A stretch of DNA of 64,000 nt, from assembly GCA_942491185.1 (NCBI GenBank), contig CALOAB010000012.1, positions 62,001-126,000 on the forward strand, in the 5' to 3' direction. The stretch is from SLRI01 sp942491185. GTDB taxonomy: Bacteria; Pseudomonadota; Alphaproteobacteria; Geminicoccales; Geminicoccaceae. The stretch's first letter is position 1. The number at the start of each line of letters is the position of its first letter. The translations under genes were made by a program, and so were the position numbers. Under the pieces are notes generated by a model. The model searched no databases and was not told the DNA's origin. It was given only the letters and a program-made list of their open reading frames with translations. Below, piece after piece: positions 9,309 to 18,252 of the stretch.

Positions 9309-10307
9309 TCAGCTCCGATGCTCGAGCCAGTGCGCCAAGGCCATCACCTTGTGCGCGGTGATCAGGATGCTGGTGACGTGATGGTGCCGCGGCAGGATCT
9401 TCAGCCGCGCGCCCGGCAGATTGCGAACATACCAGCGCGCATGGCTGAGCGGCACGACCCCGTCATTGCCGCCATGGACGATCCGCACCGGACAGCGCAG
9501 GGCGCGGTGATCGATGTCCCAGGGCGTGGTGAGCAGCTTGAGGTCGGTCTGGACCCCTTCATCCCCGGCGGCGATCCCGGCACCCCAGGATTGTGACAAA
9601 CGCTTGGCCAGGAGCTGGGTGGCCGCCGCCGACGGCATCACGTCGCCTTCGGCCGCCACCGACATCTGCAGCCAGGCATTGGTCACGACCGGGTTGTTGA
9701 GCAGATCGCGCAGGCCCGGGACGATGCGCTCGCGCAGCACCTCCTTCTCGGCGAAATCGACCATCCAGCGCATCGGCACGCCAGCACTGCGCACCATGCT
9801 GGCATGCGCCACGCCGCCCGCGAGAAACAGCTCGGCAACCCGGTTGCCCAGCTGGACGGCGGTGGCAAGCGCATAAGGGGCACCGGCGGAGCCACCGAAG
9901 ACGACGCAGCGCTCGATCCCCAGCTGGTCGAGCGCCGCCTCGACGTCGGCCGCGAACCGGCTGAACGACGGGCGCGGCAGCGGGTCGCTCATCCCGTATC
10001 CAGGGCGGTCGAAGGCAATGACGCGGTGGCGCGGCTGGCCGCCGATGAACGCCTCGAGCCGGCTGCCGACAATGCCGTGAAAGTAGATCACCGGCTGCAC
10101 GGCCGCCGGTCCCCCACGCGCCAATCCCATGCGTCGGCCGTCCGGCAGCCTGACCGTCGTCTCGGTGATCTCGGCCGTGCCGCGGAACGGGAACTGCTGA
10201 TCGGCCGGCAATCGACGCTTGAACAAGCGCCCGGCCACCTTCGACGGGAGCTTCACCGTCTTCCCCCTTGCGACGCCGGCAGCCGCCTTGGCCGCCGCTA
10301 CCCTCAC
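9309..10307 (-). CDS. Alpha/beta hydrolase
   Basis: 332 residues from a GTG at 10307. The alpha/beta-hydrolase features are in order: HGIVGSRLE (oxyanion region), FDRPGYGMSD, nucleophile elbow GGSAGAP, Asp in HGGNDGVV, and His in HHHVTS near the end. The basic N-terminal 40 residues precede the fold and are probably not a signal peptide. No substrate can be inferred. It is divergent from the HerA-like gene, with about 50 bases between starts. Confidence 0.8.
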   Translation of the reverse strand: MRVAAAKAAAGVARGKTVKLPSKVAGRLFKRRLPADQQFPFRGTAEITETTVRLPDGRRMGLARGGPAAVQPVIYFHGIVGSRLEAFIGGQPRHRVIAFDRPGYGMSDPLPRPSFSRFAADVEAALDQLGIERCVVFGGSAGAPYALATAVQLGNRVAELFLAGGVAHASMVRSAGVPMRWMVDFAEKEVLRERIVPGLRDLLNNPVVTNAWLQMSVAAEGDVMPSAAATQLLAKRLSQSWGAGIAAGDEGVQTDLKLLTTPWDIDHRALRCPVRIVHGGNDGVVPLSHARWYVRNLPGARLKILPRHHHVTSILITAHKVMALAHWLEHRS

Positions 10308-10360
10308 CGCTATGAAGGATCACCACGATCGGGAAGACAAGGGGCGGCGAGGAGTTGGCA

Positions 10361-11927
10361 ATGGAAAACACGGAAAGCTTGTTGCTCGGCAAGGGCGACA
10401 CGCCGCAGCTGCTCAGGCTCGACCTCGCCAACCGTCACGGCCTGATCGCCGGCGCCACCGGGACCGGCAAGACGATCACGCTGCAGATCCTGGCCGAGGC
10501 GTTCAGCCGCGCCGGCGTTCCGGTCTTGTGCGCGGACGTCAAGGGCGACCTTTCCGGGATCGCCATGGAAGGTGCCGCCAACCCGAAGCTGGAGAGCCGT
10601 GCCGCCGAGCTCGGCGTTCCCGACTACGGCTATGGCGCGTGTCCTACCGTGTTCTGGGATCTGTTCGGCGAGCAGGGCCACGCCGGTCAGGACCACGATC
10701 AGCGAGATGGGCCCGGTCCTCCTGGCGCAGCTGATGGAGCTCAACGACGTCCAGGAAGGCGTGCTCACCATCGCCTTTCGCGTCGCCGACGACGAGGGCC
10801 TGCTGCTGCTGGACCTCAAGGACCTGCGCGCCATGCTGGGCTTTCTCGCCGACAATGGCGACGCGGTGCAAAAGGCTTATGGCAATGTCAGCCGCGCCTC
10901 GATCGGCGCCATCCAGCGCCGCCTCCTGGTGCTCGAGGGGGAAGGCGCCGACCATCTCTTCAGCGAGCCCGCCTTGGATCTGCTCGACCTGATGCGGACC
11001 GACGCAAAGGGTCGAGGCCACGTCAACGTGCTCATGGCCGACCGGCTGATGCGCTCGCCCCGGCTCTACGCGACGTTCCTGCTCTGGCTCTTGTCCGAGC
11101 TGTTCGAGGAGCTGCCGGAGGTGGGCGACCCGGACAAGCCCAAGCTCGTCTTCTTCTTCGACGAGGCGCATCTGCTGTTCGACACGGCACCGCGCGCCCT
11201 GGTCGAGAAGGTGGAGCAGGTCGTGCGGCTGATCCGCTCCAAGGGCGTCGGCGTCTATTTCGTGACGCAAAACCCGACCGACGTGCCGACCACCGTCCTG
11301 GGCCAGCTCGGCAACCGCGTCCAGCATGCGCTCCGCGCCTTCACGCCCCGCGATCAAAAGGCCGTCAAGGTCGCGGCCGAGACGTTCCGGCCGAACCCGG
11401 CGTTCGAAACCGCGACGGTGATCACCGAGCTCGGCGTCGGCGAGGCGCTGGTCTCGACATTGATGGAGGGCGGTGTGCCGTCGATGGTCGAGCGAACCAA
11501 GATCGTGCCGCCGCGCTCCCGCATGGGACCGCTGGAGCCGGCCGAGCGCCGGTCGCTGATCGACCGCAGCCCGCTCTTCGGCCGCTACGACGACACGGTG
11601 GACCGGCAGTCGGCGTACGAGATGCTGGAGCAGCGCGCCGGCGACAAGGCCCGGGAAGCGGCGACAGCGCAGCTCGAGGAGGCGATGTCGCGCCAGGGGA
11701 CGCTGGACGAGAACCTGAGCTCGTCGCGACGGATCGGCAGCGCTAGCCGGAAAGAGCAGCCGAAGGACGACGGACCCGGCATCTTCGAGACGATTCTCAC
11801 CGGTGGCGGCGGGCGGCGGCAGGGTGCGGCCGAGGCCATGGCCAAGTCGATGGCACGGACCGTCGGCACCCAGCTCGGCCGGACGCTGGTGCGCGGCATT
11901 CTGGGCGGCCTGCTCAAGACGCGCTGA
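10361..11927 (+). CDS. HerA-like DUF853 ATPase, frame broken
   Basis: About 521 residues once repaired. ATG 10361 follows GAGGAG. Walker A (GATGTGKT) is near residue 30 and Walker B (LVFFFDEAHLLF) is in the second half. The C-terminal part carries TVITELGVGEALVSTLMEGG and a Gly-rich tail, as in the DUF853 family of helicase/translocase-like NTPases found across Proteobacteria. The frame breaks at about 10681-10690. Removing one G from GCCGGTCAGG gives FGEQGHAVRTTISEMGP and joins the two frames cleanly. The cellular role of this family is not established; HerA relatives pump DNA. Confidence 0.82.
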
Positions 11928-11994
11928 TCAGCCCTGGCGCCAACACGGCAAAGCCGGGTATCGTTGCGGGCTGCAACGAGAGGGAGCCAGTTCC

Positions 11995-12777
11995 ATGTTG
12001 AAGGGCAAATCGGTGGTCGTCACGGGCTCGACCAGTGGCATCGGCCTCGGCATCGCCCGCAAGTTCGCGGCCGCCGGCGCCAAGGTGATGCTCAACGGGT
12101 TCGGCGACGCGCACCAGATCGAGACCATGCGCTACGAGATGGCCCAGGAGTTCGGCGTCGACGTCGCCTATGCGCCAGCGGACATGACCAAGCCGGTCGA
12201 GATCGCCGAGATGATCGGTTTTGCAACGGCGGAGCACGGGTCTGTCGACATCCTGGTCAACAATGCCGGCATTCAGTTCACCTCGCCCGTCCAGGACTTC
12301 CCGCCGGAGAAGTGGGACCAGATCATCGCGATCAATTTATCCTCGGTCTTTCACGGCACGCGCCTCGCCTTGCCGCAAATGCTGGAGCGCAACTGGGGGC
12401 GGATCATCAATATCGCCTCGGCGCACGGGCTCGTGGCGTCGGCGCAAAAGGCCGCTTATGTCGCGGCCAAGCACGGGGTCGTGGGCCTCACCAAGGTGGT
12501 CGGGCTGGAGACGGCGAGGACCGGAGTCACCTGCAACGCCATCTGCCCCGGCTGGGTGCTGACGCCCCTGGTGCAGCAGCAGATCGAGGCGCGCGCCACG
12601 CAGAACGGCACAACGATCGCGCTCGAGAACGAGAAGCTCTTGACCGAGAAGCAGCCTTCGGCCGCCTTCGTGACGGTCGAGCAGGTTGGCGACCTGGCCC
12701 TGTTCTTGAGCTCGGAGAGCGCCAGCCAAATCCGCGGCACGGCGCTCTCCATGGATGGCGGCTGGACAGCGCAATAG
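11995..12777 (+). CDS. bdhA: 3-hydroxybutyrate dehydrogenase (SDR family)
   Basis: 260 residues, the family's usual length. It has the NAD-binding GSTSGIG (11-17), NGFGD after the second strand (typical of bacterial D-3-hydroxybutyrate dehydrogenases), NNAG (89-92), and the catalytic Ser142, Tyr155 and Lys159 (YVAAK). The segment EKQPSAAFVT and the end DGGWTAQ also fit. The enzyme interconverts 3-hydroxybutyrate and acetoacetate in polyhydroxybutyrate turnover. A GAGGGAG lies upstream of the ATG. Neighbours do not form an operon with it. Confidence 0.9.
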   Translation: MLKGKSVVVTGSTSGIGLGIARKFAAAGAKVMLNGFGDAHQIETMRYEMAQEFGVDVAYAPADMTKPVEIAEMIGFATAEHGSVDILVNNAGIQFTSPVQDFPPEKWDQIIAINLSSVFHGTRLALPQMLERNWGRIINIASAHGLVASAQKAAYVAAKHGVVGLTKVVGLETARTGVTCNAICPGWVLTPLVQQQIEARATQNGTTIALENEKLLTEKQPSAAFVTVEQVGDLALFLSSESASQIRGTALSMDGGWTAQ

Positions 12778-12873
12778 CGACGTCGCCGCCGCACGGGCAC
12801 GCGTGGCTGTCACCAACCGGCCAAGCTCGGCGCCAGGCGCGGCTGATACAGCCCCGCCAGCGCCGAGCGGCGC

Positions 12874-13392
12874 TCAAGACGTCTTGGCAGGCTCGCTGGC
12901 AGGCACTGGCTTCGCCGCTGGAGCCGGCGCCGGCTGGTTCAGGATCTCAATCGAACCGGAGAGCGTGCCGCCGCGCTCGACCTCGAGCTCGCCGTAGCGG
13001 ATCGAACCGTCGACGCGGCCGGTGCCGCGGACCAGCAAGCGGCCGCGAACCGTCAGCTCGCCCTGGTAGACGCCGCTGATGGTCGCTTCCTCGACCGAGG
13101 CCTTGCCGTTGGTGAAGCGACCGGTCTCGGCAATCTCGATGGCGCGGGTGTCATTGAGCGTGACCTGCACGCTGCCTTCGACGATCAGCAGGTCGCAGGC
13201 CGTGATGTCGCCGGACAGGCTGAGCCCCTCGCCCACGATCAGGCGCTTGCCGGCAGTGGCGTCGGCGGCGGGCCGGGCGGCCGGTGCCGCGGCCGGTGCC
13301 GCCGCACGGGCCGGCATCGGCGTGCTGGTCGTGGATCTGGGGATCGGTGCCGGTTCTGGGGTCGAGCCGTCCTGGTCTTTCTTGCGAAACAT
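12874..13392 (-). CDS. Bactofilin (polymer-forming cytoskeletal protein)
   Basis: 172 residues. The central domain (about 48-150) is the bactofilin/DUF583 right-handed beta-helix: LIVGEGLSLSGDIT, LLIVEGSVQV, ATISGVYQGELTVRGRLLVRGTGRVDGSI, LEVERGGTLSGSI. It is flanked by Ala/Pro-rich disordered tails, as usual. Bactofilins polymerise without nucleotide and organise cell shape or envelope sites. The frequent partner, an M23 peptidase, is not next to it here. It is convergent with bdhA. Confidence 0.93.
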   Translation of the reverse strand: MFRKKDQDGSTPEPAPIPRSTTSTPMPARAAAPAAAPAARPAADATAGKRLIVGEGLSLSGDITACDLLIVEGSVQVTLNDTRAIEIAETGRFTNGKASVEEATISGVYQGELTVRGRLLVRGTGRVDGSIRYGELEVERGGTLSGSIEILNQPAPAPAAKPVPASEPAKTS

Positions 13393-13511
13393 CGCTTGGA
13401 AACTCCTCAGCAGATCTGAATTGGCAGGTGAAATCGTCGATGCGCTGCCATCGTTCTATCAACCGACGCGGCCGTTACCAACCATAGACCGCCCTGACCC
13501 GGTCGTATTCC

Positions 13512-14429
13512 TCACCGGCGTGGATAGGGACCGAGTTCGGCGGCGAGGCGACGGGTGACGTCGATGCCGAACGGCGTCGGCCGAAGCGCCGGCTCGCGGT
13601 CGTGCACGTCGTCGAGGTCGAGACCCAGCCGAAGCGCCACCAGCCGCTTGCCGTAACAAAGGAGCGACGGGATCGACTGCATCACAAAGGTAATGGCGGG
13701 CAGGATCCGGCGGTAGAGCGCCTCGGCCTCATCGATGCGCCCGGCCCGAAACGCCTCGACGATGCGCACCTGGACGTCGAAACAGTCCGGTGCGGGGATC
13801 AGCCCGGCACAACCAGCGCGAAGATTGTCGGTGAGCTCGAGCCCGCCCCGGCCGTTGAACACGCGAAGCCGGCCGCTCGTGGCGGCGATCACCTGCTCGA
13901 TCTCGACCGCCGAGCCCTCGCCCTTGAGCAGCACGACGTTGGGGTGCGCCGTCACCAGCTCGAGCAGCCGCTCGGCCGAGAGCCCGACGCCCAGATATTG
14001 CGGCGCATTCTGGATCGCCACCGGCACCGGTGCGGCGTCGGCCACCGCGCCAAAGAAGCGCAAGAGGGCCGCCTCGTCGGGACCGGCGTCGGCCGGGGGC
14101 TGGAGGATGACCCAGGATGCACCGGCGTCGGCTGCGAGCTGCACGAAGCTGCTCTGCTCGGCCACCGTCCGGCCGAAGACGGTGACCGCCAGCGGCAGCC
14201 GGCCGCCCAGTGCGTCGACGACCAGCTCGAGGAGCCGGGTCCGCTCAGCGGCAGTGAGCTTGCCGACCTCGGTGGCAAGCCCGAGGCAGGCCAGACCATG
14301 CGCACCGCCGGCCACGCACGCCTCGACCTGACGACGCATCAGCCCGGCATCGATCCGCCCGTTCGCATCAAAGAAGGCGTAGACGATCGGGTGGATGCCG
14401 CCTAGAGCCTGGACCTCCGCTCTCGCCAC
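13512..14429 (-). CDS. Dihydrodipicolinate synthase-family aldolase/lyase
   Basis: About 305 residues from a GTG at 14429, chosen because AAGGGGAG stands about 7 bases upstream. A longer ATG start at 14459 would overlap the divergent MFS start. It has the TIM-barrel DapA pattern with GLATEVGKLTAAER, the Schiff-base Lys in VVLLKGEGS, and FNGRGG. It lacks several residues of true DapA, so it is probably a pyruvate-dependent lyase or aldolase for another substrate (sugar acid or hydroxyproline derivative). A second family member is at 16301. Confidence 0.78.
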   Translation of the reverse strand: MARAEVQALGGIHPIVYAFFDANGRIDAGLMRRQVEACVAGGAHGLACLGLATEVGKLTAAERTRLLELVVDALGGRLPLAVTVFGRTVAEQSSFVQLAADAGASWVILQPPADAGPDEAALLRFFGAVADAAPVPVAIQNAPQYLGVGLSAERLLELVTAHPNVVLLKGEGSAVEIEQVIAATSGRLRVFNGRGGLELTDNLRAGCAGLIPAPDCFDVQVRIVEAFRAGRIDEAEALYRRILPAITFVMQSIPSLLCYGKRLVALRLGLDLDDVHDREPALRPTPFGIDVTRRLAAELGPYPRR

Positions 14430-14457
14430 CCCGTTCTCCCCTTGCTCGAGGCGCGCC

Positions 14458-15657
14458 ATGTCTGCCCTGGGGCCACGCGCGGCCTTCGTGATCCTGATTG
14501 CCGCCATCTTGACGATGTCGGCGATGACAATCGACATCAATCTGCCGGCCATTCCGGCAACCGCGAGCGCTTTCGACACCTCGCTCACCAAGGCGCAGCT
14601 CTCGGTCTCGCTCTTCTTCGTGGGCTTCGCCGCGGGCCAGGCGTTCTTCGGACCGCTCTCGGATCGCTACGGCCGCAAGCCGGTGCTCATTCTCGGCATC
14701 ATCGGCTATCTGGCGGCGACCATCGCCTGTGCGCTGGCTCCCTCGATCGACACCCTGCTCGCCGGCCGGCTGGTGCAGGGCCTGGCGGCCGCCAGCGGCC
14801 CGATTCTCGGCCGCGCCATCATTCGTGACCGGTTCGAGGGTGCCGAGATGGCACGGGTGATGTCGCTGGTGCTCGCCGCCTTCATCACGGCACCGCTGGT
14901 GGCGCCCTCGATCGGCGCCCTGATCCTCGAGGTCGGCTCCTGGCGCGCCATCTTCTGGTTCCTGGCGATCTACGGCGGCGTGCTGCTGGTGCTGGTCTCG
15001 GTCTTCTTGCAGGAGAGCCTGCAGACGCCGGATCGAGGCGCGCTTTCACCAGTCCGCCTCATCGGCGCCTACCGCGCGGTCCTCGGCGATCCGGGCTCGC
15101 GACGCTACTCTGCCATCGTCGTGACGGGCCTTGCCATGCTGCTCATCTACCTGGTCAGCGGCTCGCCCATCTTCATGAGCACCTACGGCCTTTCGGCGCG
15201 CGCTTTCGGCCTCGTGTTCGCGGTGATCGCCCTGTTCTCGGCGCTCGGCAGCCTGGTCAACACCCGGCTCGTTCGCAGCCTGGCGCTGGAGGCGATCATC
15301 CTCGGTGCGTTCATCGGCGCGGCTTGCGCCTTGGCAGGTGGGCTGCTGCTGGTGCTGCTCGACCTCGCCATGCCCTGGTCACTGATCTTGCCGTTCGGGG
15401 CGTTCTTCTTCTGCTTCAACATCATCATCGCCAATGCGACGACGCTCGCCATGCGGCCGCACGGCTCGCGGGCGGGTGCTGCCGCCTCGGTCCTCGGGGT
15501 CCTGCAGAGCCTGATCCCGGCTGGCATCGCCACCGCCGTCGCGGCGATCGCCGACGGCACGCCGCTACCCACGCTGCTCGCCATGCTGGGCCTCGCCCTT
15601 GCCGGCATCTGGCTGGCTCGGGGCGGTCTCGCTCAGACGCACAAGACGCCTTCATGA
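14458..15657 (+). CDS. Bcr/CflA-type MFS multidrug efflux transporter
   Basis: 399 residues from ATG 14458 (GAGG 6 bases upstream). The sequence IDINLPAIPATAS in helix 1, FFGPLSDRYGRKPVL in the helix 2-3 loop and about 12 hydrophobic segments place it in the drug:H+ antiporter DHA1 family, Bcr/CflA branch. Substrates of the branch include bicyclomycin and other drugs; nothing here narrows the choice. Only 28 bases separate its start from the divergent DHDPS-like gene. Its 3' end overlaps the convergent alkyltransferase gene. Confidence 0.88.
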   Translation: MSALGPRAAFVILIAAILTMSAMTIDINLPAIPATASAFDTSLTKAQLSVSLFFVGFAAGQAFFGPLSDRYGRKPVLILGIIGYLAATIACALAPSIDTLLAGRLVQGLAAASGPILGRAIIRDRFEGAEMARVMSLVLAAFITAPLVAPSIGALILEVGSWRAIFWFLAIYGGVLLVLVSVFLQESLQTPDRGALSPVRLIGAYRAVLGDPGSRRYSAIVVTGLAMLLIYLVSGSPIFMSTYGLSARAFGLVFAVIALFSALGSLVNTRLVRSLALEAIILGAFIGAACALAGGLLLVLLDLAMPWSLILPFGAFFFCFNIIIANATTLAMRPHGSRAGAAASVLGVLQSLIPAGIATAVAAIADGTPLPTLLAMLGLALAGIWLARGGLAQTHKTPS

Positions 15658-16109
15658 CGGAGCAGCCAGGCCTTGCGCTCGAGCCCGCCGCCATAGCCGG
15701 TGAGGCTGCCATCGGCGCCGATCACCCGATGACACGGCAAGACCAGCGAGACCGGGTTGCGCCCGTTGGCGGCACCCACCGCACGCACCGCCTTGGGCCT
15801 GCCGATCGCTTCTGCCAGCGCCTTGTAGCTCCAGGTGTGGCCGACGGGGATCTGCCGCAGGGTCTGCCAGACCGTGGTCTCGAACGCAGTGCCATTGGTG
15901 GTTGTCGGCAGCTCTGCCAGCGCATCCAGCTCGCCGGCAAAATAGGCGGCAACCGCGATGGCAAAGGCAGATTGAGAAGCACCGACAGCCGAAGCAGGCG
16001 GTCCATCGGCGAAATCCAGACGATGCAGCTTGCGGCCATCATGCTGCAACACGACAGCACCAATGGGCGAGGCGACATGCTCGGTCAACAGCTCGGCTCG
16101 TTCCTGCAT
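15633..16109 (-). CDS. ogt: Methylated-DNA--protein-cysteine methyltransferase (Ogt type)
   Basis: 158 residues from ATG 16109; an upstream start at 16199 would add 30 residues of poor match. The active site PCHRVIG with acceptor Cys126 is followed by GSLTGYGGGLERKAWLL, the normal C-terminus. The earlier FETTVWQTLRQIPVG and YKALAEAIGRPKAVRAVGAANGRNP form the DNA-binding helix-turn-helix. It repairs O6-alkylguanine by suicide transfer. It overlaps the 3' end of the MFS gene by 25 bases. Confidence 0.92.
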   Translation of the reverse strand: MQERAELLTEHVASPIGAVVLQHDGRKLHRLDFADGPPASAVGASQSAFAIAVAAYFAGELDALAELPTTTNGTAFETTVWQTLRQIPVGHTWSYKALAEAIGRPKAVRAVGAANGRNPVSLVLPCHRVIGADGSLTGYGGGLERKAWLLRHEGVLCV

Positions 16110-16143
16110 GCCACCATCATGGCCAGCGAACGCGCGACGCGCT

Positions 16144-16266
16144 AGAGCACATTCAGGGTGACCGCATACGTCGTCAGGCTGCGGACGATCGGTGCTCACG
16201 TAGGTAGGCTACGCTGCGCGCCGATCGCCTTGCCTTCCTCGTCTGCGGTCACCCTGAATGTGCTCT
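16144..16266. repeat. MITE-like palindromic element with perfect 23-bp terminal inverted repeats
   Basis: Positions 16144-16166 and 16244-16266 are exact reverse complements of each other. They enclose 77 bases with further weaker internal symmetry (GTAGGTAGGCTACGC) and no gene. Size (123 bp), terminal repeats and an intergenic position suit a non-autonomous mobile element (MITE) or a large REP/BIME unit. I see no clear target-site duplication. No second copy was noticed in this window. Confidence 0.6.
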
Positions 16267-16300
16267 GGAAGGGCGACGGCAAAGAGGAACCAGAACGACG

Positions 16301-17233
16301 ATGCATCGTCTCGACGAGACCGCCAAGGGCGTCTTCATCATCGCAGCGACCCCGTTCACGGATGCGGGCGCGCTCGACCTTGCAGCCGTCGATCGCCTCA
16401 TCGCGTTCTACCTCGACCGCGGCGTCCACGGCCTGACCATCCTCGGCATGATGGGCGAGGCGCCGAAGCTCACCGACGACGAGGCCCTGGCCTTTGCCAC
16501 TGCCGTGCTCCGCCGCGTCGATGGCCGGGTGCCGGTGGTCGTCGGCGCCTCGGCACCGGGCTTCGCCGCGATGGCCGCGCTCAGCGAGGCGGTGATGGAT
16601 GCGGGTGCTGCCGGCATCATGGTGCAACCGCCGGCGACCGCCGCCAAGGGCGACGACGCGGTGCTCGGCTATTGCCGCAAGGTGGCGGAGACGCTGGGCA
16701 ACGATGTTCCCTGGGTGCTGCAGGACTTCCCGCTGGTCTCGTCCGTGCCGATGAGCGCCGGCCTGATCCGGCGGATCGTCGAGGCCTGCCCCAACTGCGT
16801 CATGCTCAAGCACGAGGACTGGCCCGGCCTCGACAAGCTCAGCGCCGTTCGCGCCGCGGAGACCGCGGGCGCGCGGCGCATCTCGATCCTCACCGCCAAT
16901 GGCGGCATCTTCCTGCCGTTCGAGCTGATCCGCGGCGCCGACGGCACGATGACCGGCTTCGCCTACCCGGAGATGCTGGTCGGCGTCTACGAGCGCTTCC
17001 TGGCAGGCGAGCGCGAGGCGATGCTCGACCTCTTCGACCTCTATCTGCCTTTGGTCCGCTTCGAGCAGCAGCCGGGGCTCGGCCTCTCGGCCCGCAAATA
17101 CATTCTCTGGCGACGCGGCGCCCTCGCCAGCCCTGCCTTCCGGGCGCCGGGGCCGGCGCTCACCCAGGACACCCAGGCCGAGATCGAATGGCTGATGCAG
17201 CGGCTGGAGAGAGGATTGGCGAACCATGGCTGA
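16301..17233 (+). CDS. Dihydrodipicolinate synthase-family lyase
   Basis: 310 residues. It has a TIM barrel with TILGMMGEAPKLTDDE (the GTTGE-type substrate loop), VMVQPPA and the Schiff-base Lys in NCVMLKHEDWPG. The C-terminus overlaps the next gene by 8 bases, so the two are co-translated. Family members with this loop act on various 2-oxo acids rather than in lysine synthesis. The partner, a ureidoglycolate lyase-like protein, suggests a catabolic route through small 2-oxo or carbamoyl acids. The start follows AAAGAGGAA. Confidence 0.8.
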   Translation: MHRLDETAKGVFIIAATPFTDAGALDLAAVDRLIAFYLDRGVHGLTILGMMGEAPKLTDDEALAFATAVLRRVDGRVPVVVGASAPGFAAMAALSEAVMDAGAAGIMVQPPATAAKGDDAVLGYCRKVAETLGNDVPWVLQDFPLVSSVPMSAGLIRRIVEACPNCVMLKHEDWPGLDKLSAVRAAETAGARRISILTANGGIFLPFELIRGADGTMTGFAYPEMLVGVYERFLAGEREAMLDLFDLYLPLVRFEQQPGLGLSARKYILWRRGALASPAFRAPGPALTQDTQAEIEWLMQRLERGLANHG

Positions 17234-17720
17234 GACGACCACGCCCGAGCTGACGCTTGCGCCCTTCACACCCGACGCGTTCGCACCCTTCGGCCAGACC
17301 ATCGTCAGCCCGCCTGCCGGCGGCGAGGCGTTCCTCCACCCGCTCCTCGGCGCTGCTCGGGCGGATGCCTCGGTCTGCGCCAAGCTGGACACCCATCCGG
17401 CGCGCTCATTGCCGTTCACCACGCCCAAGATGGAGCGCCACGAGCACAGCGAGCAGCTCTTCGTGCCGCTGGGCCCAGCCCGCTACGTGATCGCGGCAGC
17501 CATGCCTGGGGCCGACGGCGCGCCGGACCTGGCCACGCTCAGCGGCTTCATCGTCGAGGACGGATCTGGCATCTGCTACACGCGCGGCATCTGGCACTTC
17601 CCGATCACCATCCTGGACCACCCGGCGACCTTCTTGATGATGATGAAGGCCGTGGGCGATGCGTCGATCGACACCTCCTGGGCGACCTTGCCGGCGCCGA
17701 TCACCGTGGCTGGCGGCTAG
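17226..17720 (+). CDS. Ureidoglycolate lyase (AllA)-family protein
   Basis: 164 residues with the cupin-like AllA fold: FAPFGQTI, MERHEHSEQLFVPLG (the His pair and Glu of the active site) and YTRGIWHFPITIL. True AllA splits ureidoglycolate into glyoxylate and urea in allantoin use. No other allantoin gene is nearby and the gene is fused translationally to a DHDPS-type lyase, so the physiological substrate may differ. It is convergent with the Nudix gene (4-base overlap). Confidence 0.78.
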   Translation: MAETTTPELTLAPFTPDAFAPFGQTIVSPPAGGEAFLHPLLGAARADASVCAKLDTHPARSLPFTTPKMERHEHSEQLFVPLGPARYVIAAAMPGADGAPDLATLSGFIVEDGSGICYTRGIWHFPITILDHPATFLMMMKAVGDASIDTSWATLPAPITVAGG

Positions 17721-18193
17721 GTTTCGGCATGTCCGAAGCGCTCGAGATAGAGCCGCAGCGAGCGCTGCATGCGCGACGCACGGATCGCCGCCGGCTCGAG
17801 AAAGCCGGCCCAGACGATCTCCCTGTTGTCGATGATCGGCTGCAGGGGCTCGCGCAGTCGCACCTCGAAGATCTCGTCCTCCACCGGGCGGCCGTCGCAT
17901 TGATAGGCGAGCAGGCTGCGGCGGCGGAAATCCTCGAGCGCCAGGTCGAAGCCGACCTCCTCGCGCAGCTCGCGACGCGCCGCGTCGATCGCTGTCTCCC
18001 GCCAGTTCAGGCCACCGCCCGGAAAGGTCAGACCGTGCCGGTACGATTGACGCACGCAAAGCAGCCGGCCGTCGTGCCAGACGGCGATGTTGGCACCTCG
18101 GGCAAGCTTGCCGACGAGGCGCCAGTACGCCTGTGCGCACGGGTAGCCCAGCCGATAAACCGATCGCCAGAATGCGTCGACAATGACGTCCAT
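17717..18193 (-). CDS. Nudix hydrolase
   Basis: 158 residues from ATG 18193 (AGAAGG upstream). The full Nudix box GX5EX7REUXEEXGU is present at about residues 60-83 (GGGLNWRETA to RRELREEVGF). It follows ANIAVWHDGRLLCVRQSYRHG, a start seen in small Nudix proteins that hydrolyse nucleotide diphosphate derivatives. Substrate is unknown. It is divergent from aroE, with about 60 bases between starts. Confidence 0.9.
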   Translation of the reverse strand: MDVIVDAFWRSVYRLGYPCAQAYWRLVGKLARGANIAVWHDGRLLCVRQSYRHGLTFPGGGLNWRETAIDAARRELREEVGFDLALEDFRRRSLLAYQCDGRPVEDEIFEVRLREPLQPIIDNREIVWAGFLEPAAIRASRMQRSLRLYLERFGHAET

Positions 18194-18252
18194 CAACGAG
18201 CCTTCTCGTGGAATCGAACGACAGCGCCGGGCGTCGTAGCCGGGCTGGCGGC

